In this document: positions 1-7,494 of the stretch, piece by piece | How positions within the stretch are numbered: position 1 is the first letter of the stretch | Layout of the letters: each line of letters opens with the position of its first letter | DNA from: Bacillota bacterium | Lineage (GTDB): Bacteria; Bacillota; Clostridia; Oscillospirales; Ruminococcaceae | Assembly: GCA_023433405.1 (NCBI GenBank) | Contig: JAEZCT010000059.1 | Coordinates: 1-54,362 of the forward strand | Direction of reading: 5' to 3' | Length of the DNA: 54,362 bases | Position numbers and translations under genes: made by a program | The notes under the pieces: generated by a model | What the model was told of the DNA's origin: nothing | Seen by the model: only the letters and a program-made list of their open reading frames with translations | Databases searched by the model: none

Positions 1-57
1 ATAACTTGGATGCCGATAATCAGGCACCATTGAAAGTCTTTCTCGTATTAATTCCAT
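1..57 (-). CDS. Possible N-terminus of a transposase, cut by window edge
   Basis: An ATG at 57-55 on the minus strand opens a frame that runs to the window edge without a stop (19 codons). A modest Shine-Dalgarno-like AAGGGTG lies upstream. The visible residues, including a VPDYRHPS stretch near position 11, resemble the start of ISAs1-like transposases, where a (V/I)PD(F/Y)R motif is common near the N-terminus. Only 19 residues are visible, so the assignment is a weak inference. The rest lies outside the window. Confidence 0.25.
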   Translation of the reverse strand, partial: MELIRERLSMVPDYRHPSY

Positions 58-149
58 TCTTATCACCCTTAGTCATTATATCCTATCTGGTGACAGTTGA
101 AAAGTTTATGAAACGCACGTGCCCAAGGATTTCGCTCGCGTAAGCGCTG

Positions 150-266
150 CCTTTTTAGACCTTGTAGGTAAAAGCCCGCGTGAGAAACCAACTAAGGCTT
201 CTCACTTGATTTCCATTCTCTATAAAATCAGATATTAGCATAAGTACAAGACATCCGGAAGCGTTG
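150..266. repeat. Dispersed palindromic repeat, copy 1
   Basis: Imperfect inverted repeat. The left arm carries GCCCGCGTGAGAAACC and the right arm carries GCTTCTCACTTGATTT, ending in GATATTAGCATAAG. The right arm closely matches the right end of the copy at 26604-26720. The left tip is degraded compared with other copies. It lies upstream of the ABC-importer operon. Confidence 0.6.
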
Positions 267-319
267 TACATGTTGGATAGTGTGGGATGGATTTGGCACG
301 ACAAATCCGATAGTTTTTC

Positions 320-348
320 TTGACATTCGTGATTGAATGAGCGAAAAT
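320..348 (+). promoter_or_regulatory. Candidate sigma-A promoter of the ABC importer operon
   Basis: A perfect -35 TTGACA (320-325) is followed after 17 nt by GAAAAT (343-348), a weak -10. It is the only good -35 between the repeat at 150-266 and the binding-protein gene. Confidence 0.45.
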
Positions 349-355
349 ATAGGGT

Positions 356-375
356 ATTATCATGAAAATGATAAT
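356..375. promoter_or_regulatory. Perfect palindrome in the importer leader, possible operator
   Basis: ATTATCAT and ATGATAAT form a perfect 8-bp inverted repeat around a 4-nt spacer. It sits just downstream of the candidate promoter and 24 nt before the start codon. The AT-rich GATAAT units are reminiscent of Fur-family boxes, but the arrangement is not the canonical one. Binding by a repressor is an inference. Confidence 0.35.
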
Positions 376-399
376 GATATGAGAAAGGAAGAGAGAAAT

Positions 400-1290
400 A
401 TGAAAAGAGCGATAAGCACTTTGCTTGCCGCAGTAATGCTTTGTGCTGTGGCGGTATCCTTTGCTGCGTGCGCAGGCGGCGCGGGCAGCGTATCCAGCGC
501 GGCGAGCAGCGAGGCTGTCTCATCCGCGGCGGTTTCCGAGGCATCCAGTGAGGCGGTTGTGGAGACCCTCCGAGTAGGAATGGAATGCGGCTACGCACCC
601 TTTAACTGGACGCAGATCGATGATTCCAACGGCGCGGTACCCATCGAGGGCGGCGGCTACGCCGGCGGTTACGATGTGGAGATTGCAAAAATCATCGCAG
701 AGAAGCTGGGCAAAAAGCTTGTAATTGTCAAGACAGCCTGGGACGGACTGCCTCCTGCGGTTATGTCCGGCACCATCGACGCCATCATCGCCGGCATGTC
801 CCCCACCGCCGAGCGCAAGGAGAGCATCGATTTTTCTGAAAACTACTACAAGTCTGATCTTGTCATTGTCGTTAAAAAGGGCGGCAAGTTCGAGAACGCA
901 AAGACCCTGGCGGATTTTGCAGGCGCTAAAATCACCGCACAGCTCAACACCTTCCATTACTCCGTCATCGATCAGATTACCGGGGTGAGTAAGCAAAACG
1001 CGATGGAGGATTTCCCCGCGATGCGTGTAGCCCTTGAATCCGGCATCATCGACGGCTATATTTCCGAGCGTCCCGAGGGCGTATCCGCCGCGGCCGCTAA
1101 CGCAAACTTTGCCATGATTGAGCTCACCGACGGCTTTGAGGCATCGGAAGAGGATGTTGCCATCGCGGTAGGTCTTAAGAAGGGCAGCGAGCTGGCAGCA
1201 GGCATCAACGAGGCGCTGGCAGGCATTTCTGAGGAGCAGAGAATCGCGATTATGGATGCCGCCATCAAGAACCAGCCCATCGAGCAGTAA
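400..1290 (+). CDS. Polar amino-acid ABC transporter substrate-binding lipoprotein
   Basis: Extracytoplasmic solute receptor of a polar amino-acid ABC importer (296 aa). The start at 400 is chosen because AGGAAG lies 8 nt upstream and the protein then begins with a lipoprotein signal peptide: basic MKR, a hydrophobic core and a lipobox ending at Cys24. A Ser/Ala-rich tether of about 30 residues leads into a periplasmic-binding-protein family 3 domain, with the typical GYDVEIAKIIAEKLG and (P)TAERKESIDFS elements. Such proteins bind an amino acid outside the membrane and deliver it to the permease encoded next. The exact substrate cannot be read from the sequence. An upstream in-frame ATG at 337 is unlikely. 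Confidence 0.9.
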   Translation: MKRAISTLLAAVMLCAVAVSFAACAGGAGSVSSAASSEAVSSAAVSEASSEAVVETLRVGMECGYAPFNWTQIDDSNGAVPIEGGGYAGGYDVEIAKIIAEKLGKKLVIVKTAWDGLPPAVMSGTIDAIIAGMSPTAERKESIDFSENYYKSDLVIVVKKGGKFENAKTLADFAGAKITAQLNTFHYSVIDQITGVSKQNAMEDFPAMRVALESGIIDGYISERPEGVSAAAANANFAMIELTDGFEASEEDVAIAVGLKKGSELAAGINEALAGISEEQRIAIMDAAIKNQPIEQ

Positions 1291-1381
1291 TCCTTCGGGT
1301 ACTTATGGTCGCACTGTCACGCGGAAGGTCTTTCCGCCGCCAATTGCGGCACACATAATTTTGGTTCCACCCATATCGACG

Positions 1382-1432
1382 CAAAGCGAGCCTTGCACCC
1401 AAGACGAGTGTTTTGGGTGCAAGGATGCTTTG
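1382..1432 (+). promoter_or_regulatory. Strong intercistronic hairpin between binding protein and permease genes
   Basis: A perfect 12-bp stem (1391-1402 with 1413-1424, 10-nt loop) is extended by an outer CAAAGC/GCTTTG stem (1382-1387 with 1427-1432). No T-run follows, so it looks less like a simple terminator than a transcript-stabilising or attenuating element. It would help make more binding protein than membrane components, as is common in ABC operons. Confidence 0.6.
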
Positions 1433-1583
1433 TTCATGCGCCTTATTATATTTCTTGTAAAATTCCTTTCTGTATTTACAATGAGGCTTCCTTTGAGTAT
1501 AATTTAAAGTTTTTTAACAATAGAGCGCGGGGGCTTCCCCCTGCGACACCGCACTTTGATATTGAAAGGCGTGGTACATCGTC

Positions 1584-2378
1584 ATGATGATGCTTTCGGC
1601 AGCAAGTGAAAGAGGCTTTTGGGAATGGGTGGCTCAAATAACCACAACCTATTGGCCGATGTTTTTACAGGGCATGGGTGTTACCTTGCTCATCGCAATT
1701 ACAGGTACGTTAATCGGGTCGCTCATTGGCCTTATTGTGGGTATCGTCCGCACCGTACCGGTTCATACGAGGGACTCTGTGGCGAAAAAGGTATTCCTCA
1801 AGCTGGTGGATGTGCTGCTTTCGGTTTACATAGAGGTGTTTCGCGGTACCCCGATGATTGTGCAGGCAATGGTTATCTACTATGGTCTGGCCTTTGCCGG
1901 GGTCTATCTCGACACGACCATCGCAGGTTTAATCATTGTCTCAATCAATACGGGCGCGTATATGGCCGAGATTGTGCGCGGAGGTATCCTGTCTGTGGAT
2001 AAGGGACAGTTCGAGGCGGCGCACTCCGTAGGCATGAATCACCTGCAAACCATGACAAGCGTTGTCATGCCTCAGGTAATTCGCAACATTTTGCCAGCCA
2101 CCGGCAACGAGTTTGTAATTAATATAAAGGATACATCGGTGCTTAACGTCATCGGTGTCAGTGAGCTGTATTTTGTTTCCAAGGGCATCTCGGGCGCAAA
2201 CTTCCAGTACTTTCCGACCTTTATGGTCACCTGCATCCTTTACCTGTTCATGACCTTTACGGTAACGCGCATACTCCGCTTGGTGGAGCGCAGAATGGAC
2301 GGCTCAGGCACCTACACCATCCACGGCTCCATGACCACGCCGGAGCAGGAGATTAAGGTGAAGAGGGCAAAGGTGTGA
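1584..2378 (+). CDS. Amino-acid ABC transporter permease
   Basis: Integral membrane subunit (264 aa) of a HisM/GlnP-type polar amino-acid importer. Several hydrophobic segments are visible. The conserved cytoplasmic EAA loop is present as FEAAHSVGMNHLQT at about residues 145-160, where the ATPase docks. The family usually forms homodimers of five-helix subunits. The start is uncertain because ATG codons run at 1584, 1587 and 1590 and the nearest GAAAGG (1563-1568) is rather far upstream. The gene follows the binding protein after a 293-nt spacer containing a strong hairpin and precedes the cognate ATPase. Confidence 0.9.
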   Translation: MMMLSAASERGFWEWVAQITTTYWPMFLQGMGVTLLIAITGTLIGSLIGLIVGIVRTVPVHTRDSVAKKVFLKLVDVLLSVYIEVFRGTPMIVQAMVIYYGLAFAGVYLDTTIAGLIIVSINTGAYMAEIVRGGILSVDKGQFEAAHSVGMNHLQTMTSVVMPQVIRNILPATGNEFVINIKDTSVLNVIGVSELYFVSKGISGANFQYFPTFMVTCILYLFMTFTVTRILRLVERRMDGSGTYTIHGSMTTPEQEIKVKRAKV

Positions 2379-2457
2379 ACCGTAACATGGTAAGTAGATT
2401 GTTGCCGATGCAAGCTCCTAAAGCGGCAAAGCCGCACCACAATTTTCAAGGTGCTTT

Positions 2458-2489
2458 GTGCCTTTCCGGTGCAAACGCCGGAAAGGCAC
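2458..2489 (+). promoter_or_regulatory. Hairpin just upstream of the ATPase gene start
   Basis: Perfect 12-bp stem: GTGCCTTTCCGG (2458-2469) pairs with CCGGAAAGGCAC (2478-2489) across an 8-nt loop. The 3' strand contains GGAAAGG, the only Shine-Dalgarno-like sequence before the ATG at 2500, so folding could hide the ribosome site. A smaller GCGGC-aaa-GCCGC hairpin lies at about 2423-2435. Confidence 0.5.
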
Positions 2490-2499
2490 GGTTACCAAT

Positions 2500-3237
2500 A
2501 TGACTAAAGTGATTGAGGTCAAGCATCTTGAAAAATCCTTCGGGCAAAACCTGGTGCTCAAGGACATATCCCTAGACGTATATAAAGGAGAGGTGGTATG
2601 CGTCATCGGCTCCAGCGGTTCCGGTAAAAGCACGCTGCTTCGCTGTATCAACCTTTTGGAGGATCCCACCGGGGGCGAGCTGACCTATCACGGGCAGAAT
2701 ATCCTATCCAGCAGGCTGTCGCGCTCCGAGTACCGCACCAAGCTGGGGATGGTATTCCAGCAATTCAACCTGTTCAATAACCTTACCGCACTCCAAAACT
2801 GCACGGTAGGGCAGGTGAGGGTGCTAAAGCGTTCCAAGAAGGCGGCGGCGGAAACCGCCATGAATTATCTTGAACTGGTTGGCATGGCGCAGTACATCAA
2901 CGCCCGACCGGCACAGCTTTCCGGCGGACAAAAGCAGCGTGTTGCCATCGCCCGGGCGCTGTCCATGGAGCCGGACGCCCTGCTGTTTGATGAGCCCACA
3001 AGCGCACTCGACCCGGAAATGGTGGGGGAGGTGCTTAAGGTGATGAAGGACCTTGCCCGGAGCGGGCTGACCATGATGGTGGTTACCCACGAGATGGATT
3101 TTGCCCGGGAGGTGGCAAACCGGGTGCTGTTTATGGATAAGGGCGTAATCGTCGAAGACGCCCCCCCGGAGGAGATCTTTACAAGCCCTAAAAACGAGCG
3201 AACCCGTGAGTTTTTAAAGCGGACGCTGGAGCGTTAG
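2500..3237 (+). CDS. Amino-acid ABC transporter ATP-binding protein
   Basis: Cytoplasmic ATPase (245 aa) that powers the polar amino-acid importer. The full nucleotide-binding set is visible: Walker A GSSGSGKST, Q-loop QQFNLF, signature LSGGQKQR, Walker B LLFDEP and the switch histidine in VVTHEM. The length is normal for GlnQ-type subunits. I chose the ATG at 2500 because the conserved N-terminus (VIEVKHLEKSFG) begins there. A GTG at 2458 would add 14 basic residues that fall inside a hairpin. It is the last gene of the three-gene operon and is followed by a terminator-like hairpin. Confidence 0.92.
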   Translation: MTKVIEVKHLEKSFGQNLVLKDISLDVYKGEVVCVIGSSGSGKSTLLRCINLLEDPTGGELTYHGQNILSSRLSRSEYRTKLGMVFQQFNLFNNLTALQNCTVGQVRVLKRSKKAAAETAMNYLELVGMAQYINARPAQLSGGQKQRVAIARALSMEPDALLFDEPTSALDPEMVGEVLKVMKDLARSGLTMMVVTHEMDFAREVANRVLFMDKGVIVEDAPPEEIFTSPKNERTREFLKRTLER

Positions 3238-3284
3238 GCGCAGTTGGGATGATGTCTTTGCGGACTACTTACCTCTATTTATAC

Positions 3285-3320
3285 CAAACGGCGGCACCGG
3301 TTTTCCGGTGCCGCCGTTTG
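3285..3320 (+). terminator. Terminator-like hairpin after the ABC operon
   Basis: A perfect 16-bp GC-rich stem (3285-3300 with 3305-3320) closes on a TTTT loop. No downstream T-run follows, so it may be a non-canonical or bidirectional terminator between this operon and the convergent VOC gene. A dispersed palindromic repeat begins 12 nt later. Confidence 0.65.
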
Positions 3321-3331
3321 ATGCGTCGCGA

Positions 3332-3434
3332 GTAATACTAATCTCCTCAAAAAGAGTCGATAAAAATCAAGTAAAAACCTATAAACTAAAGCTTTTCACT
3401 TGATTTTTTATACACTTTTTGATGGGAATTAGGA
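3332..3434. repeat. Dispersed palindromic repeat, copy 2
   Basis: The left arm starts GTAATACTAATCTCCTC with AAAAATCAAGTAAAAACC further in. The right arm is GCTTTTCACTTGATTT, then ACACTTTTTGATGGGAATTAG. The arms pair over roughly 42 bp with a few mismatches. The terminal ATTAG overlaps the stop codon (TAA on the minus strand, 3429-3431) of the VOC gene. Confidence 0.75.
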
Positions 3435-3893
3435 TGAGCATTGCATTACAAAATCAAGGGGGAACATCGTTTTCTTTGCGGTCTCCTCCGGGCTAAAGCC
3501 GTCCGCAATCAGGCGGCGCACCACAGCCTCCATAGGCTCGCCCACCTCGATAATGTGCCCGTCGGGGTCGCGCAATCGCAGGACACGCTGTCCCCAATCG
3601 TGCTCCTTAATGCCGTGAACGAAGGTGACCCCGAAGCTTGCCGCCTTATCATAGAAGGCGGCAAGGTCATCCTCTTCAAAATACAGCTCGCCGGAGTTGC
3701 CCTGGGTGTTAATTTCCGACGGGGCTGCTAGAATAAACTCCGCCCACATGGGCTTGTGCTGAAGGGAAAGGCCGCTTTCATAGGCAAGGTTTGCGCCAAA
3801 ATCATACTGAACGATTTGTCCCATCAGTTCCTCATAAAACCGGCGGGAAACTCCCATATCCTCTGCCGCAAGCAGCGTACCGACTAGCTTCAT
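3429..3893 (-). CDS. VOC superfamily (glyoxalase/bleomycin-resistance-like) protein
   Basis: Small metalloenzyme-fold protein (154 aa) of the vicinal-oxygen-chelate superfamily. The N-terminal beta-alpha-beta unit (MKLVGTLLAAEDMGVSRRFYE) and the late DPDGHIIEVGEP motif are typical, the latter carrying a metal-ligand glutamate in this superfamily. The catalysed reaction cannot be deduced. GGAG lies about 10 nt upstream of the ATG at 3893. Its stop codon is formed by the end of a dispersed repeat, so the last residues may differ from those of relatives. It stands alone on the minus strand. Confidence 0.8.
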   Translation of the reverse strand: MKLVGTLLAAEDMGVSRRFYEELMGQIVQYDFGANLAYESGLSLQHKPMWAEFILAAPSEINTQGNSGELYFEEDDLAAFYDKAASFGVTFVHGIKEHDWGQRVLRLRDPDGHIIEVGEPMEAVVRRLIADGFSPEETAKKTMFPLDFVMQCSS

Positions 3894-4038
3894 AATAATA
3901 CTCGCTCCTGTTCTGTATCGTTTTTAGTTCTTAGTAAATTGGGCAAAATCGAGTGCCGCCGTACCCAAGAAGCCCTGACGACCTATCCTTAAGAGGTTGA
4001 CCCGGCAGCAAGGGTGAGATACTGCAAAGCGCGTGCCA

Positions 4039-4419
4039 TTACGTCTTTTCGCCGCCGAGCGTCAATAGCTCCCTTTGCGCCTTCTGGGTCAGTGAGGCAA
4101 AAATCAGGCGGTGGGAGCGGTCTAGCATCTCACGCATCAGCTCGTCCCGTACATTGCCGTCAAGATACACCGAGTTCCAGTGCGTCTTGTTCATATAGTA
4201 CCCGGGAATAATGTCAGGGCTCTGTGTGCGCACGAACTCCCCGAAATCCGGCTCAAGCTTTAAAGAGATAATTGCCCTGCCCGTCTTGTCGCCGCCCTGC
4301 ATAGCAAACATTTTACCTGTCACCATATACCGCACAGCGTTCCATTCTGCCTTAAAGTCCTTTTGCGCGCCTGTTTTTTTCAGGCAGTACTCATCCAGCC
4401 AAGGGTATCGATTGCCCAT
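4039..4419 (-). CDS. YjbR/MmcQ-family protein
   Basis: Protein of 126 aa with the YjbR (CyaY-like fold) pattern: an N-terminal helical part, then ISLKLEP, MNKTHWNSVYLDG and a C-terminal SHRLIFASLTQKA segment. Family members are often called MmcQ or DNA-binding, but biochemical function is poorly established. Start 4419 was chosen over the longer 4452 because AGGAG lies 7 nt upstream of it. It follows the DUF3795 gene by 33 nt on the same strand, so the two are probably co-transcribed. Confidence 0.75.
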   Translation of the reverse strand: MGNRYPWLDEYCLKKTGAQKDFKAEWNAVRYMVTGKMFAMQGGDKTGRAIISLKLEPDFGEFVRTQSPDIIPGYYMNKTHWNSVYLDGNVRDELMREMLDRSHRLIFASLTQKAQRELLTLGGEKT

Positions 4420-4452
4420 TTTGTCACTCCTTTCATAAAGTGCGAACTGCAC

Positions 4453-4722
4453 TCAATGCGTTGTGTCCTTTGCCCATTTTCTGCACTGATCCAGCCTTTT
4501 ACCGTTATCGCCCTGTTCCTCATCAAAGGCAAAAGCGGTGAGCTGCTCGCAGGCAAAGCTTGAGCATTTGCCGCAGTGGGAATGCTCCTTTTGCTCACAG
4601 CAGCTTTTCACGGGACAGGCTTCGCCCCAAAACGGTTTAGAAATGTGTGTGCAGCCCTTACAGCCATGAGATTCCCGGTATTCGCATTCCTCACAAAGAA
4701 TGCCGCATCTTGAAGTAATCAT
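4453..4722 (-). CDS. DUF3795 cysteine-rich protein
   Basis: Cysteine-rich protein (89 aa). It has about ten cysteines in CxxC-like groups (CGILCEECEY, GCKGC, CCEQ, CGKCSSFAC), which fits DUF3795, a presumed zinc-binding family of unknown function. The start at 4722 is well supported by GGGAGG 6 nt upstream. It probably forms a two-gene unit with the YjbR-like gene downstream. Confidence 0.75.
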   Translation of the reverse strand: MITSRCGILCEECEYRESHGCKGCTHISKPFWGEACPVKSCCEQKEHSHCGKCSSFACEQLTAFAFDEEQGDNGKRLDQCRKWAKDTTH

Positions 4723-4765
4723 GACAGACCTCCCAAAGATTTAGAATGTATGTTCTTATGGCTTT

Positions 4766-4794
4766 ATCGCACAGTTTTCACTGTGCGATTTTTT
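4766..4794 (+). terminator. Intrinsic terminator-like hairpin
   Basis: Ten-bp stem ATCGCACAGT/ACTGTGCGAT with a TTTC loop, followed by a T6 run when read on the plus strand. The genes on both sides are on the minus strand, so the polarity is unexpected. On the minus strand the same stem has no T-tail. It may still separate the AraC-type gene from the DUF3795 gene. Confidence 0.5.
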
Positions 4795-4813
4795 ACAGTA
4801 GCCTTATTATACC

Positions 4814-5635
4814 TTAAAACTTTAAGGGTTCATTGTAAAAAACGGACGCATTGGCTAAAAATACGCCGGGACTTACACCGCATACGCCTTTAAAATCATG
4901 AATCAGGTGCGATTCATCGTAATACCCCGCCTCTTGGGCCAGCGTACTTAGGGGGAGAGACGCCGGCTTGCGCAAAATCAGCATAAGGTGGTTGACCCGA
5001 AGAAGCTTGAGGTAGGTTTTCGCACTCATGCCATGCGTAGCGTGAAACAGCCGGTTCAGGTGCCGCTCGCTGTAGCAAAGGGCTTGCGCAATCTCGCGCA
5101 CCGAGTTGTGCGGGCGCAGGCCGGATATAAGGCCGGTTAGGGCGAGCGCGGAGTCGGTTACCCGAATGTCAGTCAGCCTCCGCAAAAACAGGGCGTCCAG
5201 CCGCGCCGCAAGGGTGTCGGCGCTTTGTGTCTGCGCGAGTAACTCAACCATATCGCGGTTTAACACGGGAAGCGCACTTTCCAGGGGGAGGATTTTGTCG
5301 GTGAGCTCGTCAGTCGGCAGATTGGTCAGGCGATAAAGGCCACCCGGCATAAACTCCACAAACACAAGCAATAAGTTGGTGTCCCCGTTGTGGCTTACCT
5401 CGCACGTCTTGGTCGTGGGTCCCCAAAGATCCGCTGATATCCCATTCTCACTCAATGAACACACAATACAGCCGCTCGCGTCCGGGATGAGCGTTAACAG
5501 CCTTACGATGGGACGGTGCGGAGGCATTACGGTGTAATGGGCGATTACCGAACGCAGCGCAGGATGGGGTGCCAGATACCAATTTTCTGCAGTCAGCCGG
5601 ATGGCACACCGGGTTGGCGGCTTTAGCTCAAACAT
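4814..5635 (-). CDS. AraC-family transcriptional regulator
   Basis: DNA-binding regulator (273 aa). The C-terminal 100 residues carry the two AraC helix-turn-helices: VREIAQALCYSERHLNRLF around residues 180-200, then LSTLAQEAGYYDESHLIHDF and the closing GVSPGVF. The N-terminal 150 residues are a putative effector-sensing domain like that of many small-molecule-responsive AraC proteins, and the ligand is unknown. GGGAGG lies about 12 nt before the ATG. The neighbours do not reveal a target. Confidence 0.85.
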   Translation of the reverse strand: MFELKPPTRCAIRLTAENWYLAPHPALRSVIAHYTVMPPHRPIVRLLTLIPDASGCIVCSLSENGISADLWGPTTKTCEVSHNGDTNLLLVFVEFMPGGLYRLTNLPTDELTDKILPLESALPVLNRDMVELLAQTQSADTLAARLDALFLRRLTDIRVTDSALALTGLISGLRPHNSVREIAQALCYSERHLNRLFHATHGMSAKTYLKLLRVNHLMLILRKPASLPLSTLAQEAGYYDESHLIHDFKGVCGVSPGVFLANASVFYNEPLKF

Positions 5636-5698
5636 TAATAGTATGCACCTCCCGCTATGAGGTAGACGGCAGTCATGCCAGCGAAGAAGGGAAAGGGC

Positions 5699-7039
5699 CT
5701 ACCGTCTCATCGGCGGACGGGGGGATCCCGCTTCCCGTTCCATCTGGCGGCGCATTCTGCGGCGTTTTTCCTCCAGTATCTTCAGCCGTTTTTTACGGTA
5801 ACGAATGATATTTATTTGCCGAATGATAAAAAGCAGGATAAACAGGGATACCAGCACCAGCAAAATATTAAGAAAAACCTTTGCCGCGCCGGAGGGTCCA
5901 CCCGCAGGAGACAGGGATTTTTGAGCCACCAGCTCCGTCGACATCAGGCTTGTTTTGTTACTAATAATATCCGTCAATCCCACAACGTCGCCCTTGGACA
6001 CTTGGGTATCCGCATAGGCGGGAACGCGGCAGAAGAAGGAGACCTCCTGCGCGTTAACATCCTTGGGCAGCAGGTCGCTCAGGTTCTTTTTCAGTATCAG
6101 CGGCAGCTCGGTTTCCTTATACTCCCCCGAAACGCCGATAGAAAGCAGGGGCTTGTCCTTTTCCGGCGTAGGAACGACGGCGCAGGTAGCGTCGGCCCAA
6201 CCAAGCAAGCCTTTGGCGTCGGTATAAACCGAGCCCTTCTCGTCCTGGGGAGAGCTAAGCAGTACCAGCAATAGACGCATACCGCCCCATTCCTGATAGC
6301 AAATCAGGCTCTCGCCCTGCCCGGAATCGGCGCTGAACTTCACCGCCCGAGCCCCTTCTATAAAGGCCGCGGCATCGGTGGGATCAATAATGCGGTTTTC
6401 GTTGCGAAGCTCCACTGGGTCTGCGTTCTCGTCACTGTCACCGGGGGTAGCCAGGGAGTAATGAACGGTGTTTGCAATGCCCATATAGGTTTCGTTTTCC
6501 ACCGCAGCACGGGCGATGGCGGCGATATCCCGGGCTGTTGTGTAGTTGTTTTCGGTGCTTTCGCTGGTTATGCTGGCGAAGTTTGTAGAGGTCGCACCCA
6601 AGCTGCGCGCACGCTCATTTAAGCGCGCGATAAAGTTCAGGCTGTCGCCGCCGCCTACCGCACCCGCAAGGGCATTTGCCGCCTGGGCGTCCGAACGCAG
6701 TAACAAGGAGTACAGGAGCTGCTCGGCTGAATAGCCGGCGGGCTGCTCCTCATTGCTATCGCCCTCGTCGGCAGCCGCCGCTACAGGGAGTGCCAAATCC
6801 TGCGTTTCCTCTATGGCGACCAGCGCGGAGAGCATCTGCGACAGGGCATAGGGATTTATCGGGTCATCCGGCTGTTTGGTATATACAATCACCCCGGTAT
6901 TGAGCTCAGTGAGAAAAACAGCCGTGCTGTTTGGCTCAAAGCCGGGCTTATGCTCATTCGCGGCGGGTTTACCGGCACAGCCCGCAAGCATGGATACAAA
7001 CGCCATGACGCATAATGTCAAGGCAATCGCCTTTCTCAA
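5699..7039 (-). CDS. Catalytically degenerate PBP5-like (D,D-carboxypeptidase fold) lipoprotein
   Basis: 446-residue protein with the layout of a D-Ala-D-Ala carboxypeptidase (peptidase S11). A lipoprotein signal with lipobox LAGC (Cys21) is followed by the S11 domain (about 35-280), a beta-rich C-terminal domain, a transmembrane segment near 395-418 and a strongly basic cytoplasmic tail. All three active-site motifs are altered: SxxK is SQML (Ser67, Leu70), SxN reads SDA (116-118) and KTG reads KFS. It is therefore probably not an active transpeptidase or carboxypeptidase. I chose the TTG start at 7039 because GGAGG sits 7 nt upstream; an ATG at 7054 would overlap that site. It is divergent from the surface-protein/sortase genes. 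Confidence 0.7.
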   Translation of the reverse strand: MRKAIALTLCVMAFVSMLAGCAGKPAANEHKPGFEPNSTAVFLTELNTGVIVYTKQPDDPINPYALSQMLSALVAIEETQDLALPVAAAADEGDSNEEQPAGYSAEQLLYSLLLRSDAQAANALAGAVGGGDSLNFIARLNERARSLGATSTNFASITSESTENNYTTARDIAAIARAAVENETYMGIANTVHYSLATPGDSDENADPVELRNENRIIDPTDAAAFIEGARAVKFSADSGQGESLICYQEWGGMRLLLVLLSSPQDEKGSVYTDAKGLLGWADATCAVVPTPEKDKPLLSIGVSGEYKETELPLILKKNLSDLLPKDVNAQEVSFFCRVPAYADTQVSKGDVVGLTDIISNKTSLMSTELVAQKSLSPAGGPSGAAKVFLNILLVLVSLFILLFIIRQINIIRYRKKRLKILEEKRRRMRRQMEREAGSPRPPMRR

Positions 7040-7208
7040 AACAATATCCTCCATTCAACCATCTGCAACGGTTCGCCTGCCAAATTACCGCCCCGCTGTT
7101 AAGGGAGCGGTTCTAACTTGCGCGAACCAAATATTATTGTAGCTTCCAAACAAGCAAGTTTTCTTCTGCCGCGCAAAAACATGAAAGAAAGTGTTGCTAG
7201 CTGACAAC

Positions 7209-7217
7209 TATTATAGC
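7209..7217 (-). promoter_or_regulatory. Extended -10 promoter for the PBP5-like gene
   Basis: On the minus strand the sequence reads TGCTATAAT, a perfect extended -10 element, about 170 nt upstream of the TTG start. The -35 region is poor (TGTTTT at 17 nt), which is typical of extended -10 promoters. Confidence 0.45.
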
Positions 7218-7327
7218 AGATATAAGGAAAATAAAACAGTGTGCAAACGATGTACTTTTACAAGGTTTGCAATAATTATTTAAACGGAACCGATGAAATC
7301 GCAGGTGCATTTTTTCGAGCAATATGT

Positions 7328-7333
7328 TATAAT
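7328..7333 (+). promoter_or_regulatory. Candidate -10 box for the surface-protein operon
   Basis: Perfect TATAAT about 160 nt upstream of the surface-protein start. No good -35 hexamer stands at 16-18 nt, so this is tentative. Confidence 0.3.
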
Positions 7334-7494
7334 AATCCTGCATATCGGTAAATGTTGACTTTATTTTTTATTATTTTTTCCGATAAATCATTCAGGCGCG
7401 GGCTTTATGCTTTATTTGGAGGCTGCGTTGTCGCAATTAAAATGTATCACATAAAAATAGTAGATTTGTTTTGGCTGACGTGGAGGTGGCGAGG

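Larger units (their letters stand above)
7040..7494. other. Divergent intergenic region
   Basis: 455 nt between two divergent envelope genes. It is AT-rich and carries a promoter in each direction, listed separately. A 6-bp TATCGG/CCGATA inverted repeat flanks a T-rich stretch near 7344-7385. I see no convincing ORF, riboswitch or RNA gene. Confidence 0.6.

Noticed and set aside
7344..7470. Leader of the surface-protein gene considered as a c-di-GMP riboswitch
   Set aside because: The conserved core words of the known c-di-GMP classes are not present.
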